A DNA stretch of 64,000 nucleotides, taken from Pascua guehoae (taxonomy: Eukaryota > Basidiomycota > Tremellomycetes > Trichosporonales > Trichosporonaceae). The DNA is taken from assembly GCA_001600415.1 (NCBI GenBank), contig BCJX01000007.1, positions 714,032-778,031 of the forward strand, written 5' to 3'. Position 1 is the first letter of the stretch; each line of letters begins with the position of its first letter. The position numbers and the translations under genes were made by a program. The notes below the pieces were generated by a model. It worked only from the letters and a program-made list of their open reading frames with translations. It was not told where the DNA came from and ran no database searches. This document shows, piece by piece, positions 44,567 through 55,957 of this stretch.

Positions 44567-47500
44567 CGTCGACTAGTGTCCGTGTGGGCGATGTGGATAT
44601 ATTCTATGTCTATTCCGACGGGCGAGGGGAAAAGAGACGTCGGGGCGGGGGTGGTCGAGAGCAAGAGACTATGCGATGCTCAATGTGGGCGGGGCCACTG
44701 GGACGCAAAGGTCAGCTGCTTGTGACGACGACTGGCAGGTAGGACAAGTGGGGAGGGTTGGGTGAAAGCGGGAGCGAGTAAGGGGGGGCGAGGTCGACGT
44801 CACGCTTTTGCCGAGATGGTCTATATGTGGGGAGAAGGAAAAACGCAATGTGATGGCGTGGGGAGTGAGATGCACGGGGGCGGGCACAGAAGGAAGGCGG
44901 GCAAGGGGGGTGTGGGCCGTGCCAGTCTTGTTATGCGTGGGTGTGTCTCACAAACGGCGCACAGAGCGGTTTGGGCGTCACCCAACACCAACCAGATGGC
45001 TGCGAATACCCATGCCAACACACCCCCCGATTCAACCACTCACAAGAGTAAAAATAGGTCCTGCCGAGTCTTGACCCAGTTGGGAACAGGGTAAGATTGC
45101 AAGGATGAAGACGGACGCTAGGGTCGATGTCGACAAGCCAAGCTGCGCTGCGGGGGTGGGGGTGGGGGGAAGAAGAGGGGTGTTGACGCCAAGCCGTGCT
45201 TGTCTGGAGAGACTGTCCGTGCGACGCGGAGAATTGGAGCGAGGGAGAAAAGGTGGAGTGGCAGTGGGATAGTTTGCGGTGGCGAAGACCAAGGTGCAAG
45301 TAGCGAGGTCGAGGGGGGGGATGGGAGGGAGGAATGGAGGAGGGGGGGAAGGGTGGACGAGGACGAGGGTAATAATATTAGCGATGGACGAGTGTAAGGG
45401 AACGAGAGAAAGAAGAAGGGAGGGAAACAAGAGCACAGCCAAGACTGTCGACGAGTGGCACGAGGAGTAACTGTCGCTGTAGGCTGTAGGCAGTAGTGTT
45501 TTCATCCGACTGCCAGAACTGGCCAAAACTGGGCGACCGCGGGCGGGCCAGGGCAACCACTGAATAATACAGGGCGACAAGGGCGCACTGTGAGCAATGC
45601 AAGCAATGCCAAGCCGTGATGCAGCAATGGGTGGGTGGCATGTTGCCTGCAGTGGCGGCGGGTTGTGTTGTGTCAGGGCAGGGGCTGGGTGACACGCGAG
45701 GCGGTGCCGCCATGCCGCCGGGGCGCAGGAAAGCAAGGAAGGAAGGAAGAGGGTGGAGGCATGTATGACAGGGTGGGTGCGTGTGACGCGATGTGGTCAT
45801 TCAGAGACGAGGCAGTTGTTGCTTGTTTTGCTTTTTTCCATGTATTCAGGCACCACACTGTCAGGATGGCTACAGTAGTCAGGGCAACATCCGACAGAAG
45901 AGTGCTGTTACTCGCCGCAGGCCAAAGGTACAGTACACTACCCAGGCAAAATGCTCCTTTGTCGCTCGAGCCGTGGCAAAGGAACGTTGCCGTTCCGCCA
46001 GGGGCACAGGGAGAGGCAAGCAGGGCCACCACCATATGAGGGGGGATACTCTTCTCTAATGACAACCACTTTTCCCTTAGGGCACACCCAAATGCGTGTC
46101 GGTTACGCCCCGCCAGCTCAAAATATTTCGTCAGCCAGCGAGTACCCGACAGACCAAGTCACTTTGGTCCCACACTAACAGAGCATCCGAGCGGCGCGAG
46201 CGGGGTAGAGGTACACGGGTGGGTGGTGTTTCGGGCGTGCGAGCTGGCGCCTGTCGGGCATGCGCAAGCATCACATCCACCGCAGGCACTTAGCAAGCAC
46301 CGCAAGCATCGCCCCGCTCGACGGTCGCCGGGCGGTCGCCGAGGAGTACGACCAGCTCGGCAAGGACCGGAGGTGGCAAGCAAGCTTCAGGTTTGGGGCC
46401 CGCACCGGAATCCTAACTGAGTGGCCTCCGAGTTCCTGGCCGGATGAGATGCGATGCCTGGCGTATGTGGGATGACCCGCGGGCGGGCGGCGGGCGGAAT
46501 GGGTGGGTTGGGCGCGAACGAAGCTGGCCCGCTGGCCGCTGGGTTTGTGCGCCTCGGCAGAACGGCGACGGCACCGACGGCGACGGCAGAGTACAGCTCA
46601 GCTGTGCGTCGGTTGCTGCGCTGCATCGCTGTGCGCTATCATCGTAGTCATGCAGTCACCAGTCACCGTTGGGACAGCCTCGCACCGCCATCCCCCAGCA
46701 TGACGACCACATGTGCATTACTTTAGGCTTGTGCTGGCCTGGCAAAACACCAAACACCAAATAGAGTATCTGCAAATTGCACGTGCCAAGCGGCCGACAG
46801 CGGGTTGCGGGCGCTGTGGGCATGCTGCACGCAAACAAGCAACAGGCAACAGGCAGCAGGCCTGGGCCATGCACTCCTCGCATTTCACAATTTCACGCGC
46901 GCCTCTGCACGAGTTGCGCGAGTTGGGTATTTGCCGAAACAGAAACAGGCACGCGTCCACCCCGACGCGCGCCTCGTCACCCGCTGCGCCAGGGTGCGGA
47001 ACGGCACGGCGCGGCGCGCAGCGGCTAGCGAACAGAGGGTGCAGAGGGTGCAGAGGGTGCAGAGGATGCAGCCACTGGCGCGGGCACGGGCATACGACGC
47101 GCACAGATTCGGATTGGAAGGACGCGGTCCACGCAACTCGGCACCTGGACGCCAACTTGTCAATGTGCAGCATACAGCTCCCACGCCCCAGCCTACACGG
47201 GGTATCGGCAGTCGCGCTCGCTTGTGATGGTGTGGTCGTTCGGATCGGGCGGGCGCCACGGCCGACCGCCGACGCATGCCATCGCGTGCTTTGCTGCTAT
47301 TCACGGCGGGGGCATACATATAACGGGCGCGTGGCTGTCCCAGCCGCTATTCTTGGCCTCGAAACCGTGCAGCCGTGGGACACATTGTGAGCTGGTAAAC
47401 TAGTACTGATAAAGCTATTATTGTCGTATTGATTGATACGCCGACGCGGAAATGGTGGACTGTGCATGGCTGTGCGGCTGTGCATGGCTGTGCAGCTGTG

Positions 47501-48867
47501 CAACTGTGCGGCTATCGCATTCTGTACGTGTACCGTATTTCTTAGGGCGTGTTACTCGGGAGCGCAGCGAGTTGGCGGTTGCAGTCAGTGAATGGGGCGG
47601 GCGTGCTCGTCGACGAAGGCGGGAGTGTAGTCTGTGCTGTAGCTTGCTGTAGCCTGCTGGAGCATGTGCTGCAGCCGGCGCTGTAGCCGTGCTATAGCCT
47701 GTGATGTAGCATGTACTGTAACATATGCTGCAGCATACTGTAGCCGTGCTGTCATGCTGCAGCCTACCTACGGTTCCGAGGCGCACAGTTGCCACGCCAC
47801 AGCAGACCAAAACAACCCAACAAGCAGCCTGCAGCTTGTGCTCACAGGGCAGGGAGGAGACGTGGTCTCTGTCCCGCCAGAGCTGCACGGGGCCGGCATG
47901 GCATGTGGCAGGTGGTAGTTGGCATGTGGCGCCCGGCCGCCAGCGGTGTGGGACGAGAGGAGGCTAGGCGGACACGCAGCAAGCAGGCAGGCCCGTCCAA
48001 GTCGAGCAGACCGACAGGCATAGTCGAGGCCGACAAGCTGGGACGACAAGCTCGACAAGCTCGCTCGCGCTCCCACCGAGACTACGTTCGTGGATGCCTC
48101 ACACCCACAAACGCACACAGTAGAGTGTCGAGTCGAGTCCGATACAGCCGCCATCGGCCATCCAACATGGACATTTCCAAGTACAGGTGCCGGCACCCAA
48201 CTTGTAGTCGTGAAACCCATGAAGCGAGGCACACGGTGGCTGATCACCACAACAAGACAAGACTACCGTGCCATGACGCAACCAACACCAACACCAGACA
48301 ACACCAATACGAGCGCTGCCCGGTGAGAGCAACCCACGCCGCGTGGGACGATTACCACATGGCCACACGCACACCGGGCCAGAGCAACACCACTACTAGT
48401 AGCTAGTACTATGGTACTGTACATACGGCATGGACAGCGTGCGACGGGCGTTTCAGCCCCTTGGCGAGTACGTGCGGTGCCTCGTGCCTCTGTACCTCGA
48501 CTCCTCCGGTCGTTGGCCGCGGGCGTGGTCGTGGTCGTCGTCGTTCGGGCTCTGTCGGGTAGAGTTTTGGTTCATTACGCATTCATACTATTGTCGGGGC
48601 CTGTAGCATGTAGCTACGGTTGGGTTCATTGCGCATCATACTCTGCGCGCCTGGTTGTGCTCGTACGTGTGCTTGTTTGGCTTGGGTTTTGCATGCAGTA
48701 TTGTAGGTACCTGAGACAACTTCCCCTTGCGGCCTTGTGGAGCCCCCTGCGGCGGCAAACCAAGTCTGGCCATGAGGCTATTTGGGTGGCAACCAACCAC
48801 CCAAACTTCAACACTAGTCATCTCTTTATCTAACCGCACTCACGCAGCGACATCCACCACCTACAGC
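44567..48867. other. 4.3-kb gene-poor stretch
   Basis: Between two divergent genes. Frames are short, overlap on both strands and have random composition. Near 44590-44610 a TATATTC is a plausible TATA element for the oxidase. Purine-rich tracts lie at about 45300-45430, GCAGAGGGT tandem units at about 47035-47065, GGCTGTGC(ATGGCTGTG) units at about 47465-47510, and TGTAGC-type repeats at about 47630-47765. No tRNA, 5S or transposase signature was found. An unannotated non-coding RNA cannot be excluded. Confidence 0.5.
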
Positions 48868-51599
48868 ATGTCCTACCCATCAGATTACGACACCAGTAGT
48901 CGGCAACCGCATCCGAGCGGATATCGCCACCCCGCGACCCAACAACAGTCATCGGGGCAGAGAAACCAACATCCCCATCATCACACTCATCAATACGTCG
49001 CACCCGATGGGCGCCATGAACAGTTCATCCAGCACGGCGACCCAGGCGCCCATGCTGGATATGCTGTGCAATATCCAGCTCAATCCGGAAACCCCGAACT
49101 GCATCGCGTCGTCGCTCCCGCATCGCACCGCGGCCCTTCGTTCCAACCACCCCCGTCCGACTCTTGGCTCCCTCCAAGCCCCTCGGCGCCTTTTGACCTT
49201 CCTTCTTCACAATCGGCACAGTCGCTCCAGATTGATCCCCATCGCCCTCAGCCACCCTCTCTGGATCTGCATCAGCTCCGCAGACAGCCGCCTCTTGCCC
49301 ATCAGGCACCGCCGCAACCCACTTCTGCAGCAGTCGTTGAACGTGGGCCTTTTATCTGAACGACAGTAACTGACTTGGCCAGAGCCGTCACGCCAACCCA
49401 CACTGCGCCAGGTCATCCGCACCCGTCTCGAAGCGGCTGCTCCTGGTACATTTGGAGAGGCCGCACTTGCAGAGGGGCAGCTGGACACTGCAGACATTGA
49501 GCGCCGTAGCCTTCGTGACTTGTCGGCTGATTTGGCCGACCAACTACGCGGGGAGGGCGATGAGACTAGTCTCCATGACGCTCTGAAAGGAGTGCTGGGC
49601 CGTGGGATTAGGGTACCTCGATTCGAGTTGCTGCCCAAAGCCCAGTTGGATCTTGCCGGCAACTCGGTAGTGGGTGGGACAGCTTTTGCGGATACAACCA
49701 TTCAAGCTGCCTACGCCGACATTCACGGCCCTGCATTGAAGTACAAGAATGACAAGAGTAGCAAACTCGACGAAGAAAACAAACGCAAGCGCCACAACAT
49801 ATCCGACATTGCCAAGGAGAAGTATACCGACCTGGTGGTCGATATGGCGTTAGCCGCGGAGGCTTCCGGCGAGGTACGTCTGCTATGCCTGTCTGGAAGT
49901 ATGTTCTGACTCGCTTAGACATGGGAGGACGTTCTAGAGTATTGGAGCGACGTTAGCGGCTCATCGACGGCAAACCGACCTAAAAACAGTGGCATTCGCT
50001 TGGTCGATCAGTGCATAATGGCGAAAACCAAAACGACCGCGCCCGTCACCCGCTGGTGGAATAGCGTGACAGAAATTGAGTCGCTCCCATCGAAGCAGAC
50101 AGGTGCCCTACGTGCCATTGAGGTGCGCAAACACTACCGGACGGGCCTGTGTCAAGCACTGGCATACCTCATTGGAGCATGGGAGGTCTGTGGGGGCTAT
50201 CTTGGGGTCGTGTTTATCGGTACAAGATTTTCGCGTCTCATGATGGCGGACCACGAGACCATTTATCTCGAGATTGGGGAACCGAGCCCGTTCAAGTGGC
50301 ACGAGACGAGCTGGGAGAACAACGCAACCACCATCGAGTCGACGCTTAAGGCGCCCAAAGTCACGACTCTCGGCACCCCGTTTCCTCCATCGCTCGACCT
50401 TGCTTCTACAGCACTCCCCAATCGCAAGCGCATAACTTTGCGGGAATTTCTGGGCGATTTGACTGCTGGACCCGAGCAGCTCGTCCACGACCTTGTCAAA
50501 GGCTGGGTACCAGATCACAACGGTGATCTTGTGGTTGAGCTGGATATCCAAGAGTTGCAAACATTCTTGGACGTATTCAATGCTGGGATGCTGGATGTTG
50601 CCGACCATCCAACGAATCGACCCCTTACGAAAACGCGCCCCTCGCCCCTGACCTGCAAGGGCATCCTCCAAGACTTGTCAGCCGTCAATGCATTCACCAT
50701 ACGGCCACGGTACGACAAGATTGAGATCATGCGTCGAGCTGGACCCGAGGAATTTGCTCCTTTTATCCAGGCAATACACGCCGAGGCTAAGGCGGAAGCG
50801 GATCGGCTTGCGGACCCAAAGAAGAAGGAGAAGGAGAAGCGACGAAAGGTGCCACAATCCCGGAGTGGTTTTTTCGGCTTTGGGAGACGATCGCCAAGCC
50901 CCGACGCCGGCGCTGGGAGCAATGGACCACGTATAACCCAAGGCCTCGGCGGTAGGCTTGCGAGTTATGCGGGGATTAGCTCTGGGGCGGGAACGAGCAC
51001 TCAAGGCGGTAGTGGTGGTGCCGGGGGCACTGCCTACATGCGGTCAACTGGACCGATAGAGTCTGACGGTACGCTTTTCCACTCTTCTGCATTGCTCTGA
51101 CAGGTCAGACATTACCGAGCCTCCGACCGCCACCTGCCCAGACTCTCCCGTGAACGATGCCGCAGAGTCTTCCGTGGATGTTGCTGGAAAGTCGTTTAGG
51201 CTCGTTGCCGCAGAACCTTCCATGGACGCCCCCCAGTCGCCGATGGACCAGGACGACGCCCACCACTCGGATGCTGGCGACCTTGGGCCCGACGACTCGG
51301 TCAGTTGTGCTGGCGACAGCGAGTCTGACACGGATGAACGGATCGACGAGATCCTAATGCGCCTACCATTCAGTATCGTCCTTGTCACCCGGGACGAAAT
51401 GGAAGCCGCAATGGTCGAGCGCGCACTGCCGCACCCTGCCCCAGTGGCCGCGGCCACGCTTTCTCCCGATAGTGCTCGTGACTCGATCCTTGAAACGCCC
51501 AACACTCCCCACAGGCTGCCTGGCACGCAGGCGCGCAACTCGAAGGACAACCAAGGGGCCAGTGAAGAGCACCCGATCCAGCCGACGACGTGGGGTTGA
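48868..51599 (+). CDS. Orphan protein of unknown function
   Basis: I do not recognise this protein. Exons 48868-49342, 49383-49873, 49919-51068 and 51109-51599 give 868 residues; the introns (40, 45 and 40 nt) are in phase with usable signals, though the first donor (GTGGGC) is weak. Residues 1-160 are Pro/Gln/His-rich disorder. About 165-330 is helical with charged stretches (RQVIRTRLEAAAPGTFGE; KRKRHNISDIAKEKYTDLVVDMALAAEASGE). About 330-620 is the structured core: TWEDVLEYWSDV, LVDQCIMAKTK, RWWNSVTEIESLPSK, YRTGLCQALAYLIGAWEVCG and LGVVFIGTRFSRLMMAD. The core's order (Asp-rich start, Glu-X-Ser near a Lys, helix, then a VVFIGTRF strand) faintly recalls the PD-(D/E)XK-like region that precedes fungal FunK1 kinases. 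No kinase HRD/DFG follows. The C-terminus is Lys-rich, then acidic with SPM/SP motifs. A CTAAC-CAG acceptor just before the ATG suggests a 5' UTR intron. Confidence 0.7.
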
Positions 51600-52589
51600 T
51601 AGTTGTCGACTCACGCGTCCTCGTCAGGAACAGCGTCTCAAGGTGCGCGTCTGGCTGAGCGGAGTTGCCTGCGTCTCGGGCTGTAGGTACAGTAGTCCCA
51701 TTTACTCTCGTAGTACTTACAGGCCAAGTAAATACATTGTCGGGCGGCCGTGCATGTTTGACGCTGGCGCCCATCGTCCATGCCTCCCGGGTGATGCTAG
51801 ACTGTAGATGCCGGTTGCCAGATGCAGATATATACAGCCGCCCCTTTGCCAAATGATAGATGGCGGAACCAGGCAAACTGGGCGCCGTGCACAGCCGAAT
51901 GCGGCCCGGCGTGCGCATCAGCACGCCCCGCTGCCACTGTGGCTCGTGACGTAGTTGCGGAGCATGAGATGTAGATTGTAGGCTTCAGGTAGAGAAATAG
52001 ACTATGCACAGGACAAACAGAGGCCGTTGGTCGACCAGCCCAGAGTCCTGCAGAGGCCACGGACACGCGTGCTGAAATTTCGATTCGCGAGGTCCGGTGG
52101 TGGCCATATCGGCAGGCGGCGTTGCGCGGTCTCGGCCTTGTAGAATGCGGCAAATCTAGCCTTTACGACGACGCTCCGTGGCACTTGCCACTTGCGGCGT
52201 ACTTCATGATGCGGTGCATGCGTTGTCATGTGGAGATATCAGGATACCAGATCAAGCATATATGCAGTGCTGCGGCACAGCCGTGCTCGGCGGCGTGCCG
52301 AGCGGAATGCCGAGTGTGGCCACAGCTCGCTGGGGCTGGTCACCCTGGCGTCGTGACGATACTACTACTTGTACTCTACTCTACTCTACTTACTCTACAG
52401 CCTCTCGCGTCGGCGGCCGCCTCGAGCCGCGGACCGTGGGCGCTTGTTCTTTCTCCCTCGCCTAGCTCTCGTCTCAATCTCCTGTTCTGGCTACGTTTGG
52501 CACATCTTGGCACATGGCGATGCAATGTCTGATGTCGTACAACATGGCGAAATGAGGGCACTTCTACTTGAACGTTTGTCTGCCGGGCT
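51600..52589. other. Convergent intergenic region
   Basis: About 990 nt between two stop codons. A TCTAC tandem (about 52370-52400) is the only visible structure. No gene supported. Confidence 0.5.
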
Positions 52590-55139
52590 CTAGGCCACGG
52601 CTGTCGAGGCTGTTGCGGCTGTCTGCAGCAGCCAGCGCCGGAGCTCCTGTATACGTCAGCAACTTTCTCCACTAACACTACCGCGGTTCCTGTTTCACAC
52701 GCCAATACTCACATCCCTTGGCAGGCCCGTCTTCCGGGGGCGCCGGCCCGTGTCGAGTCCAGGGGTAAGGTTGTAGTACTCGCGAAGCTTGTGGCTGCGT
52801 GCGTCGTCGCCACTCTTAAAGTCCTTGGCATGCATGGCAGCATAGTCCTTGGTGGCAAAGTCCTTGACATGGGTGCCGCCAACGTTCAGGTCAAACATGT
52901 CGTTCGGGTGACCGTTGGTGTTACCGAGGGCGCCCTCGTTCAGCACCACCTCGGGCTTGAGGTACGTGTCGTGCGTCTCTTCGCTAATGTAGCACGAGTC
53001 GAGCATGGGCCTGGTGGTAGAGTCGCGTCGTGTCCGCGACTGTCGCCGCTCCCGCATCTGAACATTGTCCGAGACGTCCGCGTCGCATTCGTGCCCATTC
53101 TCGTCAACGTTTAGGGGCACGTTCATGTGGAGTGACATGGAGGAGCCGAGGACCGCGTCGGTAGCAGGGGACCTGGGCCATTCAGTGGGCGATCCGGGCC
53201 ACTCGGCGGCGCTCAGCACAACCGTCGGCGTGAGGAGCTCGGGCTTGTCGCATGACGACGTTGTCGGTGTCGAAGCGGGCGGCGATTCCACGGACGGTTG
53301 ACCCGGCTGGTACCTCCGCTGCGAGACAAAGTCGAGCGAGAGTCCGTTGCTCATTGCTCGCCGATTAGTGGAAAGCGACGATGATCGAGGCTCATACTGC
53401 AGATCCGGGACCGACACAGTGTGCGACACGGTGCGCGACTCGGCTTGGACGCCCCTGATACCCAGCCCACGTAGCTCAGAGTGCCATGGCGCCTGGTCAG
53501 ACGCCTTGGGCGTCACCGCCTCGCCATTGAGAATGCGCGCCGCCTCGTTTGCAAATGCGCGCTTCTCGGGGCGAGGCGATGGCGGTAGTCCTTCGCCAGA
53601 GTCGGCACCGTCCGCATCGCGCTTCTCGCGGCGCGAGGTCATGCCGAACGCAAGCGTCTCAACAGGAGACGGAGGCGGGGCCTTGCGTGTGCGTCTGCTG
53701 GAAGTGACTAGCCGCTGCTCCATTGTCGATGAGGGCACGGGCCTGCTAGAGGGAAGCATCTCAGACCCGGGCTCTGACGGTTGCTGCCCAATGTCGCTAT
53801 CCGTCACCGAAGGCAGATAACTCCTCCTGGACCCAAACGTTTCGACAGGCGACGAGAGGGCCTGGTTGGCCATGCCAAAGGCCAGCGTCTCGACCGGCGA
53901 GAGGGTACATTGCGGTGGACGGTCTACCTCGGCTACACTCAGCAGCGTCGGCGCGGGCGTGGACGTCTTGGAGACAATCGAGGCAGTGTCCCACATGCTC
54001 GATGCCGACATGCTACGCTGCATGCTGGGCGCATGGGCATGGCGCCGGCGACCTCCACCAATATGTGACCCGAATGCCGACACTGCGGGCGACACAATAC
54101 TCCCCGCTTGTGAAGTCTTGAGATTCTCCCAGCTGCGCTGCAGCTCGATCGGTCGACGATCAATGTCCATCTGGGTGTTGGGCCCCGTAAGGGGCGCAGA
54201 GAGAGGCGGGTCGGGAAGGCGCTGCGCCCGCCGAGGCGGAGGCAGGGGGCGAGGGAGGACCTCGGTTGAGCCAGAGGGGCTCGGAGGGTAAGGACCCGTG
54301 AGGGCGGCCACTTTGGCGCGCCATGCATCGGCTGCACCGCTGGCATGGTGGGCATCTCGGGGATCCGACGCGTCCTCGACCTCGAATGTGCTTGAGCGCT
54401 GGGCTACAAGGGGATGAGCGGACGTTTGGCCGACATGATTGGGCACCAGAGGACTAGGTGCCCCCTTGCGCGGCGACGAGGTCTGCGCGGGGGCCGCCTG
54501 CACTGCTTGGCTTTGAGGACCTGAAGCTACTCCGGCAGCGACAGAGGCGAGGACCGGCTGGGCCGAACGGCGGCCTGACCGTGGTGGCCGTGGCGGTGCC
54601 GGCGCGTGTCCGACAGACGACGCGCGGGCCAGCTTGCCCACAGCCCCCGTCGCCGCTGCTGTGACGGGACCATCATGGAGAAGGACTTCGGGGGGTGCGG
54701 GAGCGCCTGTAGGATCCGTCGAGGCCCGAGCGGGTGTGTTTGCGGTGAGTCCTTGGCGACGTTCGCGAGAACGAAAGGACAGCTTTCGAACAAGACCGAG
54801 GGCACGGCGTGGCTGTTCTGGTGGGTCTTTGGAGAGGGAACGGGTGTGTGTGGGTGTTGGGCCAGATTTTGTAGTGACGGCTGGGGTTGTAGACGAAGTC
54901 GTATTGTTGGGCTGTGGTAAAGAGGAAGACTGTGGTGAAGATAACTGCGCATATCCCGAAGGGCCCACTGGAGACGCGTTTGGGCTCGTCACTGCGTTAC
55001 CCGCGTTACCACCAGTGCCGCCGGGGAACGAAGAAGGAGGTGCAGGCGCGCGCATGTCGAAGAAGGTGGACCGAGGAGAGAATGGTCGGTCTCCGCCTGA
55101 GCCGGCGCCGGCGCTCAGCTTGCCCGCAGTGTTGCCCAT
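52590..55139 (-). CDS. Large disordered protein, candidate N-myristoylated
   Basis: Family not recognised. Exons (descending) 55139-52713 and 52646-52590 with a 66-nt intron (GTGAGT donor, ATACAG acceptor, junction LPRD-ELRRW) give 827 residues. The chosen start is in a near-perfect CCACCATGG context. The protein begins MGNTAGKLSAG, an N-myristoylation-type sequence (Gly2, small residues at 3-5, Lys7). The frame stays open upstream to a Met at 55586 (976 residues). That extension is Ser/Pro-rich and reads like a CT-rich leader. The rest is Pro/Ser/Arg-rich, with a basic RRALGLVRKLSFRSRERRQ (about 106-124), repeated SPVETLAFGM boxes (three copies, about 425-530) and poly-Pro SH3-type PRPPRSGRR. 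The only conserved-looking block is C-terminal: NVGGTHVKDFATKDYAAMHAKDFKSGDDARSHKLREYYNLTPG. A membrane-associated signalling or polarity scaffold is a guess. Confidence 0.75.
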
Positions 55140-55921
55140 GGTGGAGATGAATGGGTGGACACGCAGAGTAGCGCTGGCGTAGACGCTTTGTGGGCGTCTG
55201 TCGACGACTGATGACTCTGGGCGGGCAAAGGCAAAGGATGAAGTGGGAGGTTGACGAGGGGAAAGGGGAGTAGAAAGGGGAGAAGAGGGAGATGATGAAG
55301 AGGTAGGACCAGGGCGAGGTTGAAGAAGACTACTCGCCGTGGTGGCAACGGGCTGGCCACCAGACGAGTTTGGCAAGCTGTGTGAACTGGGCTTGATGGC
55401 GGTAGGCACTGGCGCAAACATGTTATCCAAGGCAGGTGCAGACAATGACGAGTTTAAGCCACCGCCTGCTGCTGCTGTTTCTGCTGTGGCTTTCTTGCCG
55501 CCGGCGGAGGGTTGCGGCTGGCGCGCCGCTCGGGTCCGAGTGCACAGCGACGAGCTGGCTTGAGGGCGCTCTCGGGATAGCCTCATTTGGGTAGTGGCTG
55601 GCAGATAGCGCAGGCGCGCGCGCGCAAGGTGCGTGGTGCGTGAGGTGCGTGAGGTGCGTGCTAGGTGCTAGGTGCGAGGCACGTCGAAGGGAGCGAGGTT
55701 GGTTGTGCGGTGCGGCTAAGTCGGGGGCCGTCGGTGCGGACCTGGGCGAGTGGCTGCTTGCAGGTACGCGGGTACGCGGGTCGCGGGTAGGGGGTTGGGG
55801 TTGGGGGGGGTTGGGCAAGAGATGACGAGTGTGGAGAGGGTTGGAAGGGAGGAATGGACCGAGTTCGGGGTGGATGGTGGCGTCCGTTGGGCGTCTACCT
55901 GGCTTTGGGTCGGGTGGTCGA

Positions 55922-55957
55922 CCTTCCTTCCTTCCTTCCTTCCTTCCTTCCTTCCTT
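55922..55957. repeat. (CCTT)n microsatellite
   Basis: About nine CCTT units in the upstream region of the disordered-protein gene. Confidence 0.95.

Noticed and set aside
45000..48400. Numerous 60-230 codon frames
   Set aside because: They overlap on both strands, lack splice structure and have compositions explained by local base bias.
49919..51068. FunK1 fungal-type protein kinase
   Set aside because: No HRD, DFG or glycine-rich kinase motifs follow the faintly similar N-terminal region.
52590..55139. AMPK beta subunit (Sip2/Gal83), suggested by the MGNT start
   Set aside because: No glycogen-binding module or C-terminal kinase-interacting domain is present anywhere in the protein.
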